Assembly (NCBI GenBank): GCA_025359105.1
Contig: JANYHK010000120.1
Coordinates: 62,001-126,000, forward strand
Source of the DNA: Myxococcales bacterium
GTDB lineage: Bacteria > Myxococcota_A > Polyangia > Polyangiales > Polyangiaceae
Reading direction: 5' to 3'
Length of the DNA: 64,000 nt
The notes under the pieces were generated by a model. That model worked only from the letters and a program-made list of their open reading frames with translations. It had not been told where the DNA came from and did not search any database. The position numbers and the translations under genes are program-made. Below, piece after piece: positions 17,567-25,617 of this stretch. The first letter of the stretch is position 1; every line of letters starts with the position of its first letter.

Positions 17567-17856
17567 GACGGTAGGAGTGGTAGAAGAGTCTCTGCGTCGG
17601 CGACGTCCACGTCGGTGAGGACGCGGCCAGTCGGGTAGATGGCCACGGTCGCGCCCGTCTTGGGGCAGACCCCCAGGCAGTGCGTCTTGGTCACCCAGAT
17701 GCTCGCGAACGCGGCGCGGGCGGCGACGCCGCGCTTGAGCTCGTCGTACACCGCATCACCCCGCTCGCCGCAACCGTTGCCCAGGGGCGAGCTCGCCTCG
17801 CGCCGATTGGCGCAGACGAGGAGGTGCAACCGAGGGGCGGGCAGGGCGTCACGCAT
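17563..17856 (-). CDS. Thioredoxin-like (2Fe-2S) ferredoxin-domain protein
   Basis: A 97-residue protein matching the small thioredoxin-like ferredoxin family: an N-terminal HLLVCANRREASSPLGNGCG, in which two cysteines are separated by 13 residues, and a distal THCLGVCPKTG with two more. These four cysteines are the expected 2Fe-2S ligands. The ending (TDVDVADAETLLPLL) is typical of the NuoE-like fold. It may act as a small electron carrier. The ATG at 17856 gives the normal family length; an upstream ATG at 17883 would only add a Pro-rich stretch. The next gene overlaps by 4 bases. Confidence 0.85.
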   Translation of the reverse strand: MRDALPAPRLHLLVCANRREASSPLGNGCGERGDAVYDELKRGVAARAAFASIWVTKTHCLGVCPKTGATVAIYPTGRVLTDVDVADAETLLPLLPS

Positions 17857-18008
17857 GGGCGGTAATGGGGTGATCGGTAGCACGGAGGAGGGGTTCGTAC
17901 ACGACTGGCCGATCCGCGCCTGGATCGACGAAGGTCCGTTCGCGGGCTGGAGCGCGCGTCCGGGCGCACGAATCTCGCGTACATGCAGAGCGCTCGGTCG
18001 GGTGCGTT

Positions 18009-18026
18009 CGTTGCAACGTAAACGTT
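18009..18026. promoter_or_regulatory. Overlapping palindromes just upstream of the kinase gene
   Basis: CGTTGCAACG (18009-18018) is a perfect 10-base palindrome, and AACG-TAAA-CGTT (18015-18026) is a second inverted repeat sharing four bases with it, ending six bases before the ATG at 18033. The A/T content stands out from the surroundings. A dimeric-regulator binding site is the simplest explanation, but there is no direct evidence. Confidence 0.35.
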
Positions 18027-18032
18027 CGTCCC

Positions 18033-19052
18033 ATGGGCCACGTCTCTCCGATGCACGCCAAGGCTGGAGCGCTCACGCTCGGTGATCGCAAGGTCGTGCT
18101 CGGGCCTTGCCTCGGCCGTGGGTCGGTCGGGACGGTCTACCGCGCCACGCTCGAGTCGTCTCTGGGCGTGAAGCGCCTCGTTGCTTGCAAGGTACTCTCG
18201 ACGCTCCCGAGCGACGAGTACGAGCCCGTCGTCGAGCAGCTGTCCGAGATCGTCCAGCGCGCCGTGTGTATCCGGCACCCGAACGTCGCCCAGGTCTTCG
18301 AGGCCTCGGCCGCGCGCGCCACGCGCCAGCCGTTCGTCCTGAGCGAGCTCGTGGAGGGCGCGTCGCTGCGCAGGGTCCTCGACACGCTCGCGCAGCGGAG
18401 CCGGCGAATCCCCCTCGATCTGGCCCTCTTCATCGGCATGGAGGTCGCCGACGGTCTGACCGGCGCGCAGCTCGCCAAGGGGCTCGACGGGCGACCCCTC
18501 GGCGTCGCGCACCTCGACGTGTCGGCCCGCGACATCCTCCTGTCTTGGCACGGCGGCGTGAAGGTCACCGACTTCGGCATGAGCGCCACCCGGCAGGTCG
18601 CGTCGAGCGTCCGCAGCTTGAGCCACGTCGCTCGTCGCGCCGACACGATGGCCCCCGAAGTCGCCCGCGGCGGCGGCGGCGACGCACGGAGCGACGTGTT
18701 CTCGCTCGGCGTGCTCCTCCACGAGATGCTCATCGGCCCGCGCTTTCCGAAAGGGATGCCCGACGGCGAAGCCCTCAAGTACGCGCGCGAAGGCTTCGTG
18801 CCGCCGGCGACGTTCGAGCCGCACCTGCCGGCGGACGTCGAGCGGATCGTCGATCGCGCCCTCGAGCCCAAGCCGGACCGGCGCTACGCGCACGCCGGCG
18901 CGCTCGCCTACGAGCTGCGTCGCGCCGCATTTTGTCTCGGCGTCGGCGACTCGCGCTTCTTCCTGAAGTCGCTCCTCGCGACCGAGCTTTCGGAGGAGCG
19001 CAGCGACGCGACGGCGCCGGACGACGCGCAGCGCAAGAAGACCAAGCGCTGA
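18033..19052 (+). CDS. Ser/Thr protein kinase-like protein with altered catalytic loop
   Basis: A 339-residue kinase-fold protein. The P-loop (LGRGSVGTVY), the VAIK-type lysine (LVACKVL), DFG (VTDFGMSA) and APE-like (TMAPEVA) segments are present. The catalytic loop reads HLDVSARDILL rather than HRDxxxxN: the Asp is kept, but the Arg is Leu and the Mg-binding Asn is Asp. There is no membrane segment or extra domain; the C-terminus is a short basic tail. It may be a weak kinase or pseudokinase. Start ATG 18033 or ATG 18051 cannot be separated. It is convergent with the Nudix gene and preceded by a palindromic site. Confidence 0.82.
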   Translation: MGHVSPMHAKAGALTLGDRKVVLGPCLGRGSVGTVYRATLESSLGVKRLVACKVLSTLPSDEYEPVVEQLSEIVQRAVCIRHPNVAQVFEASAARATRQPFVLSELVEGASLRRVLDTLAQRSRRIPLDLALFIGMEVADGLTGAQLAKGLDGRPLGVAHLDVSARDILLSWHGGVKVTDFGMSATRQVASSVRSLSHVARRADTMAPEVARGGGGDARSDVFSLGVLLHEMLIGPRFPKGMPDGEALKYAREGFVPPATFEPHLPADVERIVDRALEPKPDRRYAHAGALAYELRRAAFCLGVGDSRFFLKSLLATELSEERSDATAPDDAQRKKTKR

Positions 19053-19065
19053 GGCGACCCCGCCC

Positions 19066-19656
19066 TCAGCCCTGGCCCACCGCCCACGCCGTGCCGTAGC
19101 GACGGAGGTACGTCTCGAGCCCCACCCGGCACAGCGAGTGCCCGATCGCGCCGTCGTCGAGGAGCTGCGGCAGCGCGTCGAGGGGGACGAGCACGACCTC
19201 GCACTCCTCGTTCTCGTCGAAGCTCGTCGTCGCGACGAGCCGCGCCCCGCGCGCGAGGTAGGTGAAGCAGCGGTTGCCTTGCAGGGCGGGGTTCGGCTCG
19301 ACGACGCAGAGGTCTTCGACGGCGACGGCGTCGTAGCCAGTCTCTTCGACGAGCTCGCGCCGCGAAGCCGCGCGGGGATCCTCGTGCCGCTCGACGACGC
19401 CGCCCGGGATCTCGAGCGACAGGGCGTCCGTGCCGAAGCGGTACTGCCAGATCAGGACGAGCTCGCGCGCGTCGGTGATGGCGACGACGTTGCACCAGTC
19501 GGGGCACGCAAAGATCGTGAAGTCGCGACGCGGCTTGCCCTCCCCGTCCTCCATCGACAGCGACTGGACCCGGAAGACGCGGTGGTCGCTCACGTCGCGC
19601 GTCGCGACGCGCTTCCACGGGCGAATTCGTGGCGGCGGGAGAACGAAGCGGGTCAT
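19066..19656 (-). CDS. Nudix hydrolase
   Basis: A 196-residue protein with a complete Nudix box in GX5EX7REUXEEXGU form, in which GGVVERHE is followed seven residues later by RELVEETGY. The overall layout (N-terminal beta domain, then Nudix domain) resembles ADP-ribose pyrophosphatases of the NudF type, so hydrolysis of ADP-ribose or a related nucleotide diphosphate is likely but not proven. It is divergent from cysE; a TAGGAT box sits 6 bases before the ATG. Confidence 0.93.
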   Translation of the reverse strand: MTRFVLPPPRIRPWKRVATRDVSDHRVFRVQSLSMEDGEGKPRRDFTIFACPDWCNVVAITDARELVLIWQYRFGTDALSLEIPGGVVERHEDPRAASRRELVEETGYDAVAVEDLCVVEPNPALQGNRCFTYLARGARLVATTSFDENEECEVVLVPLDALPQLLDDGAIGHSLCRVGLETYLRRYGTAWAVGQG

Positions 19657-19662
19657 CGGCGC

Positions 19663-19668
19663 ATCCTA
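19663..19668 (-). promoter_or_regulatory. TAGGAT -10-like box, 6 bases before the ATG at 19656
   Basis: On the minus strand TAGGAT is followed by GCGCCG and the Nudix ATG. No Shine-Dalgarno sequence is present, so a leaderless start is plausible. Confidence 0.42.
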
Positions 19669-19706
19669 GACCCATCCGAATGAGGTAAGCTCCCAGCGTT
19701 CACGTC

Positions 19707-20474
19707 ATGGGCCTCCTTCGATCGACGTTCCGATGGATTCGCGCGCTCCCCACCGCGGTTACGCGGGCAGGGGAGGACGTCGAGGCCGTGCTCGCCAACG
19801 ATCCGGCCGCCCGCTCGAGGCTCGAGGTCGTGACCGTCTACCCCGGTCTCCACGCGCTGTGGATGCATCGCCTCGCCCACGACCTCTGGACGCACGGCAG
19901 CCCCTTCGAAGCGCGCATCCTCGCGCACGTGAACCGCTTCATCACCGGCGTCGAGATCCACCCCGGCGCGACGATTGGACGTCGCGTGTTCATCGACCAC
20001 GGAATGGGCGTCGTCGTCGGCGAGACCGCGACGATCGGCGACGGGTGCCTCATCTACAAGGGGGTGAACCTCGGCGGCACGAGCCTCGCGCGGACCAAGC
20101 GCCACCCCCAGCTCGGTCAAAACGTCGTCGTCGGCGCCAACGCCTGCATCCTCGGCGCGATCGACATCGGTGACGGCGCCCGCATCGGCTCGGGCAGCGT
20201 CGTCGTGAAGCCGGTGCCGCCGGGCGCTACGGTCGTCGGCGTACCGGCGCGCGTGATCGTCCCTGCCGCCAAGCGCTTCGACGCGGCCCTCGACCACGCG
20301 AACCTCCCCGATCCGATGGCCGACATGATCCGCGCGCTCGCCGCTCAGAACGAACGCCTCCGCGAGCGGCTCACGTCGCTCGAGCACAAGCTCGACATGC
20401 CCCACGAAGAGCGCGACGACAACGTGCACCTCCCGTACGACGGCGAGGAGATGCCTCCGGCCGACGGCGGCTGA
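19707..20474 (+). CDS. cysE: Serine O-acetyltransferase
   Basis: A 255-residue hexapeptide-repeat acyltransferase of the CysE/EpsC type. Visible features are the helical N-terminal domain, the active-site His in FIDHGMGVVVGETA, the TKRHPQLG loop, the hexapeptide core and the GVPAR motif. It makes O-acetylserine, the precursor of cysteine. The C-terminal ~60 residues form a charged coiled-coil-like tail (ALAAQNERLRERLTSLEHKL) not found in E. coli CysE. It is followed by smpB after 12 bases and is therefore probably co-transcribed with it. Confidence 0.93.
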   Translation: MGLLRSTFRWIRALPTAVTRAGEDVEAVLANDPAARSRLEVVTVYPGLHALWMHRLAHDLWTHGSPFEARILAHVNRFITGVEIHPGATIGRRVFIDHGMGVVVGETATIGDGCLIYKGVNLGGTSLARTKRHPQLGQNVVVGANACILGAIDIGDGARIGSGSVVVKPVPPGATVVGVPARVIVPAAKRFDAALDHANLPDPMADMIRALAAQNERLRERLTSLEHKLDMPHEERDDNVHLPYDGEEMPPADGG

Positions 20475-20486
20475 CACGCCCCCCCC

Positions 20487-20981
20487 ATGGCCACCGACGA
20501 AAAGCAGGCGCGCAAGGACGCGCAGAAGCTCATCGCCGACAACCGTCGCGCGCGCTTCGACTACGAGATCATGGACAAGTACGAGGGCGGCCTCGTCTTG
20601 ACCGGCAGCGAGGTCAAGTCGATGCGCGCCGGCAAGGTCGACATCGTGGACGCCTACGCGTCGATCGACCACGGCGAGCTCTGGCTGAAGCAGCTCTACG
20701 TCGCGCCGTTCGAGATGGCGTCGGCCTTCCCCCACGAGCCACGTCGCGCGCGCAAGGTCTTGCTGCACAAGCGCGAGATCGCCGCCATCGGCAAGGAGAT
20801 CGGCCGGGGCGGCCTCACCGTCGTGCCGATGCGCCTCTACTTCAGCAAGGGCAACGTCAAGGTGGAGCTCGCGGTCGTGCGCGGCAAGAAGAAGGAAGAC
20901 AAGCGCGCCGACATCGCGAAGAAGACGGCCGACCGCGACGCGCGCGCGGCGATGGGCCGCGCGGTGCGGGGGAAGGGTTGA
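20487..20981 (+). CDS. smpB: SsrA-binding protein SmpB
   Basis: A 164-residue SmpB, the tmRNA-binding partner in trans-translation. The core is well conserved: IADNRRARFDYEI, GLVLTGSEVKS, the KQLYVAPFE segment, LLHKREI, and LYFSKGNVKVELAVVRGKK; the basic C-terminal tail (KKTADRDARAAMGRAVRGKG) is present. The ATG at 20487 gives the normal length of about 155-165. No tmRNA gene is visible in the adjacent sequence. The downstream small gene starts two bases after the stop. Confidence 0.96.
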   Translation: MATDEKQARKDAQKLIADNRRARFDYEIMDKYEGGLVLTGSEVKSMRAGKVDIVDAYASIDHGELWLKQLYVAPFEMASAFPHEPRRARKVLLHKREIAAIGKEIGRGGLTVVPMRLYFSKGNVKVELAVVRGKKKEDKRADIAKKTADRDARAAMGRAVRGKG

Positions 20982-20983
20982 CG

Positions 20984-21259
20984 ATGACGGCGCCCCACCT
21001 CGACTGGGACAAAGGCGGGACCGCGCGCGTGGTCGGGATCGCGAAGGAGGCGGTGACGCTGCGGTCGTCGATCCCATCGCCGCCTGGCTCGCGCATCGAC
21101 GGTACGCTGCGCGAGGGCGCGCAAAAGGTTCGCTTCAAGGTCCACGGCTCGAAGAAGCAGCTGGAGGGGGACTTCGTCGTCGAGGCACGCGCGATCGACA
21201 TGACGCGCGAGGTCCGCGAGATGCTCGAGGCCCTGACGCAGGCGAAACCCACCCTGTAA
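20984..21259 (+). CDS. Small PilZ-like protein, unknown function
   Basis: A 91-residue protein. The pattern GTARVVGIAKEAVTLRSS followed by PPGSRIDGTL and a beta-rich remainder is reminiscent of PilZ-type domains, but the RxxxR and D/NxSxxG signature for cyclic-di-GMP is not present, so the assignment is weak. The ATG at 20984 (rather than the TTG at 20978) sits 2 bases after the smpB stop; the two are almost surely cotranscribed. No regulatory role can be claimed. Confidence 0.65.
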   Translation: MTAPHLDWDKGGTARVVGIAKEAVTLRSSIPSPPGSRIDGTLREGAQKVRFKVHGSKKQLEGDFVVEARAIDMTREVREMLEALTQAKPTL

Positions 21260-21330
21260 GCACATGTTTCCAGTGTGATTGTGCGCGTTTCCGCAGGAGC
21301 ACGCAGGGGTGCCTAGACGGGCATACGTGG

Positions 21331-21336
21331 TACCCT
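21331..21336 (+). promoter_or_regulatory. TACCCT -10-like box, 7 bases before the ATG at 21344
   Basis: TACCCT, then GAGGGGT, then ATG. The same seven bases also form a possible very close Shine-Dalgarno sequence, so both leaderless and leadered initiation are possible here. The flanking TACCCTGAGGGGTA is an inverted repeat. Confidence 0.42.
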
Positions 21337-21343
21337 GAGGGGT

Positions 21344-22732
21344 ATGGCCGCCTTCGAAGGCACGTGGACCAGGCGCGCGAAAGCACGCGTCGGCCGGGTG
21401 CTGAAGGACAAGTGGAAGCTCGAGAAGCTCCTCGGTGTGGGCGGCACGGCCGCCGTCTACCTCGCGCGGCACCGCAACGGGCAGCGCGTGGCAGTGAAGG
21501 TGCTGCACGCCGATTTTTCCGAGGACAGCGAGCTGCGCCGCCGCTTCGTGCGCGAGGGGTACATCGCGAACAAGGTCCAGCACCCGGCGGCGGTCGCCGT
21601 CATGGACGACGACGTGGACGACGAGGGGAGCGCCTTCCTCGTCATGGAGCTCCTCGAAGGGGAGACGGTGGAGGAGCGGTGGAAGCGACACCAGCGGAAG
21701 CTCCCGCCCAGGGAGGTGCTCGTCATCGCCGCGCAGACGCTCGACGTGCTCGAGGCCGCGCACGCCGTGAAGGTCGTTCACCGTGACATCAAGCCGGAGA
21801 ACCTGTTTCTGACGCGCGAGGGGAAGGTCAAGGTCCTCGACTTCGGTATCGCGCGCCTTCGCGAGAGCATGAGCCGCATCCAGGTGACGCAGACGGGCGT
21901 GGCAGTGGGGACGCCGGCGTACATGGCGCCCGAGCAGGCGCGTGGGCGAAACGAGCTCGTCGATGGGCGCACCGATCTGTGGGGGCTCGGCGCGACGATG
22001 TACACGCTGCTCACAGGGCGCCTTGTGCACGAGGCGGCGACGGGCAACGAGCAGCTCCTGGCGGCGATGCTGCGGCCGGCGCCGTCCCTGGCGGGCGCGA
22101 TGGCCGATCCACATCGCGCGCCGCCGGCGCTGGTCGAGATCGTCGATCGTGCGCTCGCGTTCGAGATGGCCGACCGGTACGAGAACGCGGCGGCGATGCG
22201 CAACGCTGTGCACGCTGCGTACCGCGCGACGGTCGGGCAGGAGCTCCCGAGCGTGGCGCGTCTGGTCGTGCCGCTCTCTCTGCCCGACCTCGAGGAGGCC
22301 GGGGGCCACCTCGGCTGGGAGAAGACCCGGCTCGACTCGGCGATGCTGCCGCTGCCTCGCCGCGTCGGCCTCGCGCTGCGTGCGCGGTGGCGGACGGTCG
22401 CCACCGTCGCGATGGGGCTCGCGACGGTGCTCCTCGTCCTTTTGACGTGGAGCGTCGCGAAGAACGCGCCGTCGCCCGCCCCCCATGCCGCGGTGGGTGC
22501 GCCTCCTCCTCTTCCTCCTCCGCCGGCTCCGACGACGTCGAGCCCGGTCGCGGTGGCGCAGCCGCCCGCGCTGGCAGCCGCGCCGTCGTCGGCGTCGCCC
22601 GCGTCGGCTGCCGATCCCGTCGCCGCGAAGCCCGCGAAGGATCCGCGCGCTGGCCGTGCCCGACCTGCCGCGCCGAGGCCACAACCCGCGGCCGCGGGTG
22701 GCGACGACGATCCTGGGCCGATCCGCAAGTGA
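21344..22732 (+). CDS. Transmembrane Ser/Thr protein kinase (cassette 1)
   Basis: A 462-residue protein with a cytoplasmic kinase domain (about 22-300), containing P-loop LGVGGTAAVY, VAVKVLH lysine, HRDIKPENLFL catalytic loop, DFGIARL and MAPEQARG. A membrane helix follows near 350-372 (TVATVAMGLATVLLVLLTW), then a Pro/Ala-rich periplasmic tail. All catalytic residues are intact. The stop overlaps the next gene's start (GTGA), and the order kinase / TPR-PEGA-like / lipoprotein is repeated at 62813-59331 with related genes. I infer an envelope-sensing signal unit. Confidence 0.93.
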   Translation: MAAFEGTWTRRAKARVGRVLKDKWKLEKLLGVGGTAAVYLARHRNGQRVAVKVLHADFSEDSELRRRFVREGYIANKVQHPAAVAVMDDDVDDEGSAFLVMELLEGETVEERWKRHQRKLPPREVLVIAAQTLDVLEAAHAVKVVHRDIKPENLFLTREGKVKVLDFGIARLRESMSRIQVTQTGVAVGTPAYMAPEQARGRNELVDGRTDLWGLGATMYTLLTGRLVHEAATGNEQLLAAMLRPAPSLAGAMADPHRAPPALVEIVDRALAFEMADRYENAAAMRNAVHAAYRATVGQELPSVARLVVPLSLPDLEEAGGHLGWEKTRLDSAMLPLPRRVGLALRARWRTVATVAMGLATVLLVLLTWSVAKNAPSPAPHAAVGAPPPLPPPPAPTTSSPVAVAQPPALAAAPSSASPASAADPVAAKPAKDPRAGRARPAAPRPQPAAAGGDDDPGPIRK

Positions 22733-23745
22733 GGACCTTCGCGCGACGGCTCGGCCTCTTCGCCCTCCTCGCGACCTTGTGGACCGCCGCCGCGCAGGCG
22801 CAGGAGAAGAAGGATCCGGTCGCCGCCGACTACTTGTTCCGCGAGGCTCGAAAGGCGGCGCGCGCTGGCGACTACGCCAAGGCGTGTCCGCTCTTCGCCG
22901 ACAGCCTCAAGGCCGAGCCGGGAACCGGCGTGCTCATGAACCTCGCCGACTGCGAGGAGCACCTCGGCAAGGTTGCCAGCGCGTGGCAGCACTGGCGTGA
23001 GGCGCTCGACACGTTGAGCGGCAAGAACGACAAGCGCGCGGCCCTCGCACGGCGCAAGATCGCCGCGCTCGACCGGCGCCTGCCGCGCCTCACGCTGCGC
23101 CTCGCGGCAGGCGCGCCGGGCGAGTCGAGGGTGGAGCGTGACGGCGTGGAGCTCGGCGCGTCCGCGCTGGGCCTGCCGGTGCCCGTGGACCCGGGCGCCC
23201 ACACGATCGTCGTTCGCGCGCCCAGGCACCAGGAGCGTACGTTCACCGTGTCCGTTCGCGAGGCGCAGCTCGTCGAGCAGAGCGTCGACGCCGGCGCGGC
23301 GCTGCCCGAAAAACCGCCGGTCGCGACGGGCGCGAGCGGCGACGGCGCCGTGCGCGAGGCGACCAGCGAGGCTGCGCCCGCGCGCTCGGGCAGCGCTGCG
23401 AGGCCGATCGGGTACGCGCTCGTCGGCATCGGAGTGGTCGGCATCGGCGTGGGCACCGTCGCGGGGCTCGTCGCGCTCGACAAGAAGAGCACCGTGCAGC
23501 AGCACTGCCAGTCCGATCCGGCCGGCGGGGTCGGGTGCACCGACCAGACCGGGGTCGACGCCGCCGCCACGGGTCGTACGATGTCGACCGTGAGCACGAT
23601 CGGGTTCGCAGCGGGGGCCGCGTCCCTTGCGGTGGGGGTGCTCTTGCTCGTCGCGGGCGGGAGCAGGACCAGCGACACGCAGGCGGCCCTCACGCCGCAC
23701 GTGCTTCCGGGCGGCGCCGGCCTCTCGTTCGCGAGGATCTTCTGA
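22729..23745 (+). CDS. TPR/PEGA-like membrane protein (cassette 1)
   Basis: A 338-residue protein with a signal peptide (cleavage after about AAAQAQ), TPR-like helices at roughly 30-110 (YLFREARKAARAGDYAKACPLFADSLKAEPGTG, shortened: two helical repeats with Cys), a PEGA-like beta domain (about 120-185, GLPVPVDPGAHTIVVRAP) and two C-terminal hydrophobic segments (near 225-245 and 285-305) separated by a Cys-containing loop. It starts by GTGA overlap with the kinase and its TGA shares one base with the following ATG. The same architecture recurs at 60508-61314. Likely an inner-membrane component that passes an envelope signal to the kinase; this is inference. Confidence 0.85.
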   Translation: MRTFARRLGLFALLATLWTAAAQAQEKKDPVAADYLFREARKAARAGDYAKACPLFADSLKAEPGTGVLMNLADCEEHLGKVASAWQHWREALDTLSGKNDKRAALARRKIAALDRRLPRLTLRLAAGAPGESRVERDGVELGASALGLPVPVDPGAHTIVVRAPRHQERTFTVSVREAQLVEQSVDAGAALPEKPPVATGASGDGAVREATSEAAPARSGSAARPIGYALVGIGVVGIGVGTVAGLVALDKKSTVQQHCQSDPAGGVGCTDQTGVDAAATGRTMSTVSTIGFAAGAASLAVGVLLLVAGGSRTSDTQAALTPHVLPGGAGLSFARIF

Positions 23746-24911
23746 TGCGGCGCGGCGCGCTGGCGCTCGCGCTCGGGCTCCCCGCCGCGGTCGGCTGCGC
23801 GGGGCTCATCGGCGCCGACTTCGACGCGCACCGGATCTCCGTGACGCCGGAGGCCGGCCCTGTCGACGGGCAAGCGGGCGGCGACGCCGCGGTCGGGTGC
23901 GCGCACGCGCAGGTCCCGCCGAACAAGGCGCAGGGGAAAGGCCTCGGCGGCACCAAGGACTTCTGGCTCGCCATGTACACCATCGACTACGGCGACGGGG
24001 ACGGCGTCCCCGCCGCCGCCACCTACGCGAACATCGGTTACGACCTCGATCGCGTCTGCACGGCTCTCGGCGATCCGCCGGTGTGCGTGCAGGCCAAGCA
24101 CGCGCCCAAGGACGGCGTGGGGGGCAGGGACAATGCCACCGGCGAGCTCCTCTTCGAGGTGAAGTCGACCTACCAGATCATCGCCGATCCCCTCGGCTCC
24201 AAGAAGGACACCGCCATGATTCAAGGCGGGGCCTTCTCGATCCTCTTCCACGTGACCGGCTACAACGGCTTACCCGACGACGATCAGGTGCGCTTCGAGT
24301 GGTACGCGCCCGCTCCGTTCGGGAGCGACACGGGCGACGCCGGCCCGCGGCTCCCGCCGACCTGGAGCGGCACCGATCGCTGGCCGATCCGGATCCAGGA
24401 CACTCTGCCCGACGGCGGCATCGGCGCCCTCGTCGTCGACGACAACGCGTACGTCGCCGGCAACGTCGTCGTGGCGAGCCTGCCGAGGGGCACGCGCATC
24501 TCGGGCGGGTCGATCGACTTCGATCTGTCCGGCGTGTTCGTCACGGCGACGCTCGAAACGACGGCGCAAGGGGTCGCGATGTCGGGCGGCACGCTGGCCG
24601 GGACGTGGGGGCAGGCGCAGGTCCTCGGCGGCATCGGCAAGCTCTTCGAGACGGCGGGAAAGTGCACGGATTTCCCCATCTACCAGCAGCTCAAGTCGCT
24701 CGTCTGCAGCGCCCTCGACATCTCGGGATCGGGCGTGCCGCTGCCCACGCAGCCGTGCGATGCGCTGTCCATCGGGGTCGCCTTCACCGCCAAGCCGGTG
24801 CTTGCGCCGACGAACACGATCGACGTGCCGCTCCCGACGAAACCGTGCCCGCCCGCGACCGACCCGCTCAACGACGCGTGCCTCAAGGACTCCGGCGCCG
24901 GCGGCGGCTGA
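23745..24911 (+). CDS. Lipoprotein of the cassette family (cassette 1)
   Basis: A 388-residue protein with a signal peptide ending in the lipobox AVGC, an Asp/Gly-rich linker, and a beta-rich domain. Segments such as FHVTGYNGLPDDDQVRFEW, AYVAGNVVVASLP and GKCTDFPIYQQLKSLVCSALDIS are shared in order with the lipoprotein at 59331-60452, and both end in a PCDALSIG/RCDALSVG...IGFIA-like motif. The ATG at 23745 shares a base with the stop of the preceding gene. No catalytic motif is seen. I infer an outer-membrane or periplasmic sensor partner of the kinase unit. Confidence 0.85.
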   Translation: MRRGALALALGLPAAVGCAGLIGADFDAHRISVTPEAGPVDGQAGGDAAVGCAHAQVPPNKAQGKGLGGTKDFWLAMYTIDYGDGDGVPAAATYANIGYDLDRVCTALGDPPVCVQAKHAPKDGVGGRDNATGELLFEVKSTYQIIADPLGSKKDTAMIQGGAFSILFHVTGYNGLPDDDQVRFEWYAPAPFGSDTGDAGPRLPPTWSGTDRWPIRIQDTLPDGGIGALVVDDNAYVAGNVVVASLPRGTRISGGSIDFDLSGVFVTATLETTAQGVAMSGGTLAGTWGQAQVLGGIGKLFETAGKCTDFPIYQQLKSLVCSALDISGSGVPLPTQPCDALSIGVAFTAKPVLAPTNTIDVPLPTKPCPPATDPLNDACLKDSGAGGG

Positions 24912-24933
24912 CCGAGGCTGCGGGGCGGCGGGA

Positions 24934-25617
24934 TCAGGCGCGTTGACGGCGCGCGAGCAGAAGCGCGATGGCGCCGAACGTGACCGCGAGGACGAGCAAC
25001 CCGAAGGTGCTCGCGCGCTGCGACAGCTCGAACGCGGGGGGACCGCCGAAGAGGCTTCGCAGGTGCGCGCGAGGCGTGAGGAGCGAGGCCGCGCCCGTGC
25101 CGTCGCCGAAGATCCAGTCCGCCGCGAGCAGCGCGCCGCGGCCGATCCCGCTCCGAAAGAGCGCGGCGCCGGACGCGAAGAAGGCCGTGTAGGCGAGCGC
25201 CGCGAGCGCGCCGACCTTGGCGGAGGTGAGCGCGTCCTTGACGATGGGCGGATCATCGGCGCCATGGGCAACCGCGGCAATGAACGCGGACGCGAGCGCG
25301 CACAGGACGACGCTGGTGACGGCGGCGACGGCAAGGGTGCTCGCGGCGACGCGGAGCGGGTCGGCGCCGAACGCGACGAGCGGGCGCCCTGCTCGCCCGA
25401 AGCCGGCGCCGCCGAGTGTGGCGCCCACGATCGAGAAGACGAGGAGCGGGAGGGCGATGGCGCCGAACGCGCCGAGCAGCACGTGCCCGGCGGAGTGCCA
25501 GCCACGCGAGCGTTCGACGAGCGCTGCGCCGAGCGCGAGCGCGATCCACGCGAAGCTGGTGACGAGCGCGCTCGGGGTGCGGAGGATGCGCAGTGCAGCG
25601 AGCCGGCCGGCGCTCAT
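24934..25617 (-). CDS. ABC-type membrane protein (permease-like)
   Basis: A 227-residue protein with about six hydrophobic segments, typical of ABC-2-like permeases or membrane subunits, ending in a short basic tail (LLLARRQRA). No motif fixes the substrate. The ATG at 25617 overlaps the stop of the ATPase-like gene (TGA at 25614-25616), so the two are coupled. Together with a second permease gene at 26678 it forms a three-gene ABC-type cassette. Convergent with the lipoprotein gene at 23745. Confidence 0.8.
   Translation of the reverse strand: MSAGRLAALRILRTPSALVTSFAWIALALGAALVERSRGWHSAGHVLLGAFGAIALPLLVFSIVGATLGGAGFGRAGRPLVAFGADPLRVAASTLAVAAVTSVVLCALASAFIAAVAHGADDPPIVKDALTSAKVGALAALAYTAFFASGAALFRSGIGRGALLAADWIFGDGTGAASLLTPRAHLRSLFGGPPAFELSQRASTFGLLVLAVTFGAIALLLARRQRA

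Noticed and set aside
20982-21343. tmRNA gene next to smpB
   Set aside because: The sequence after smpB is a coding gene and then a short promoter-like gap; no tRNA-like acceptor or tag-encoding region is visible.
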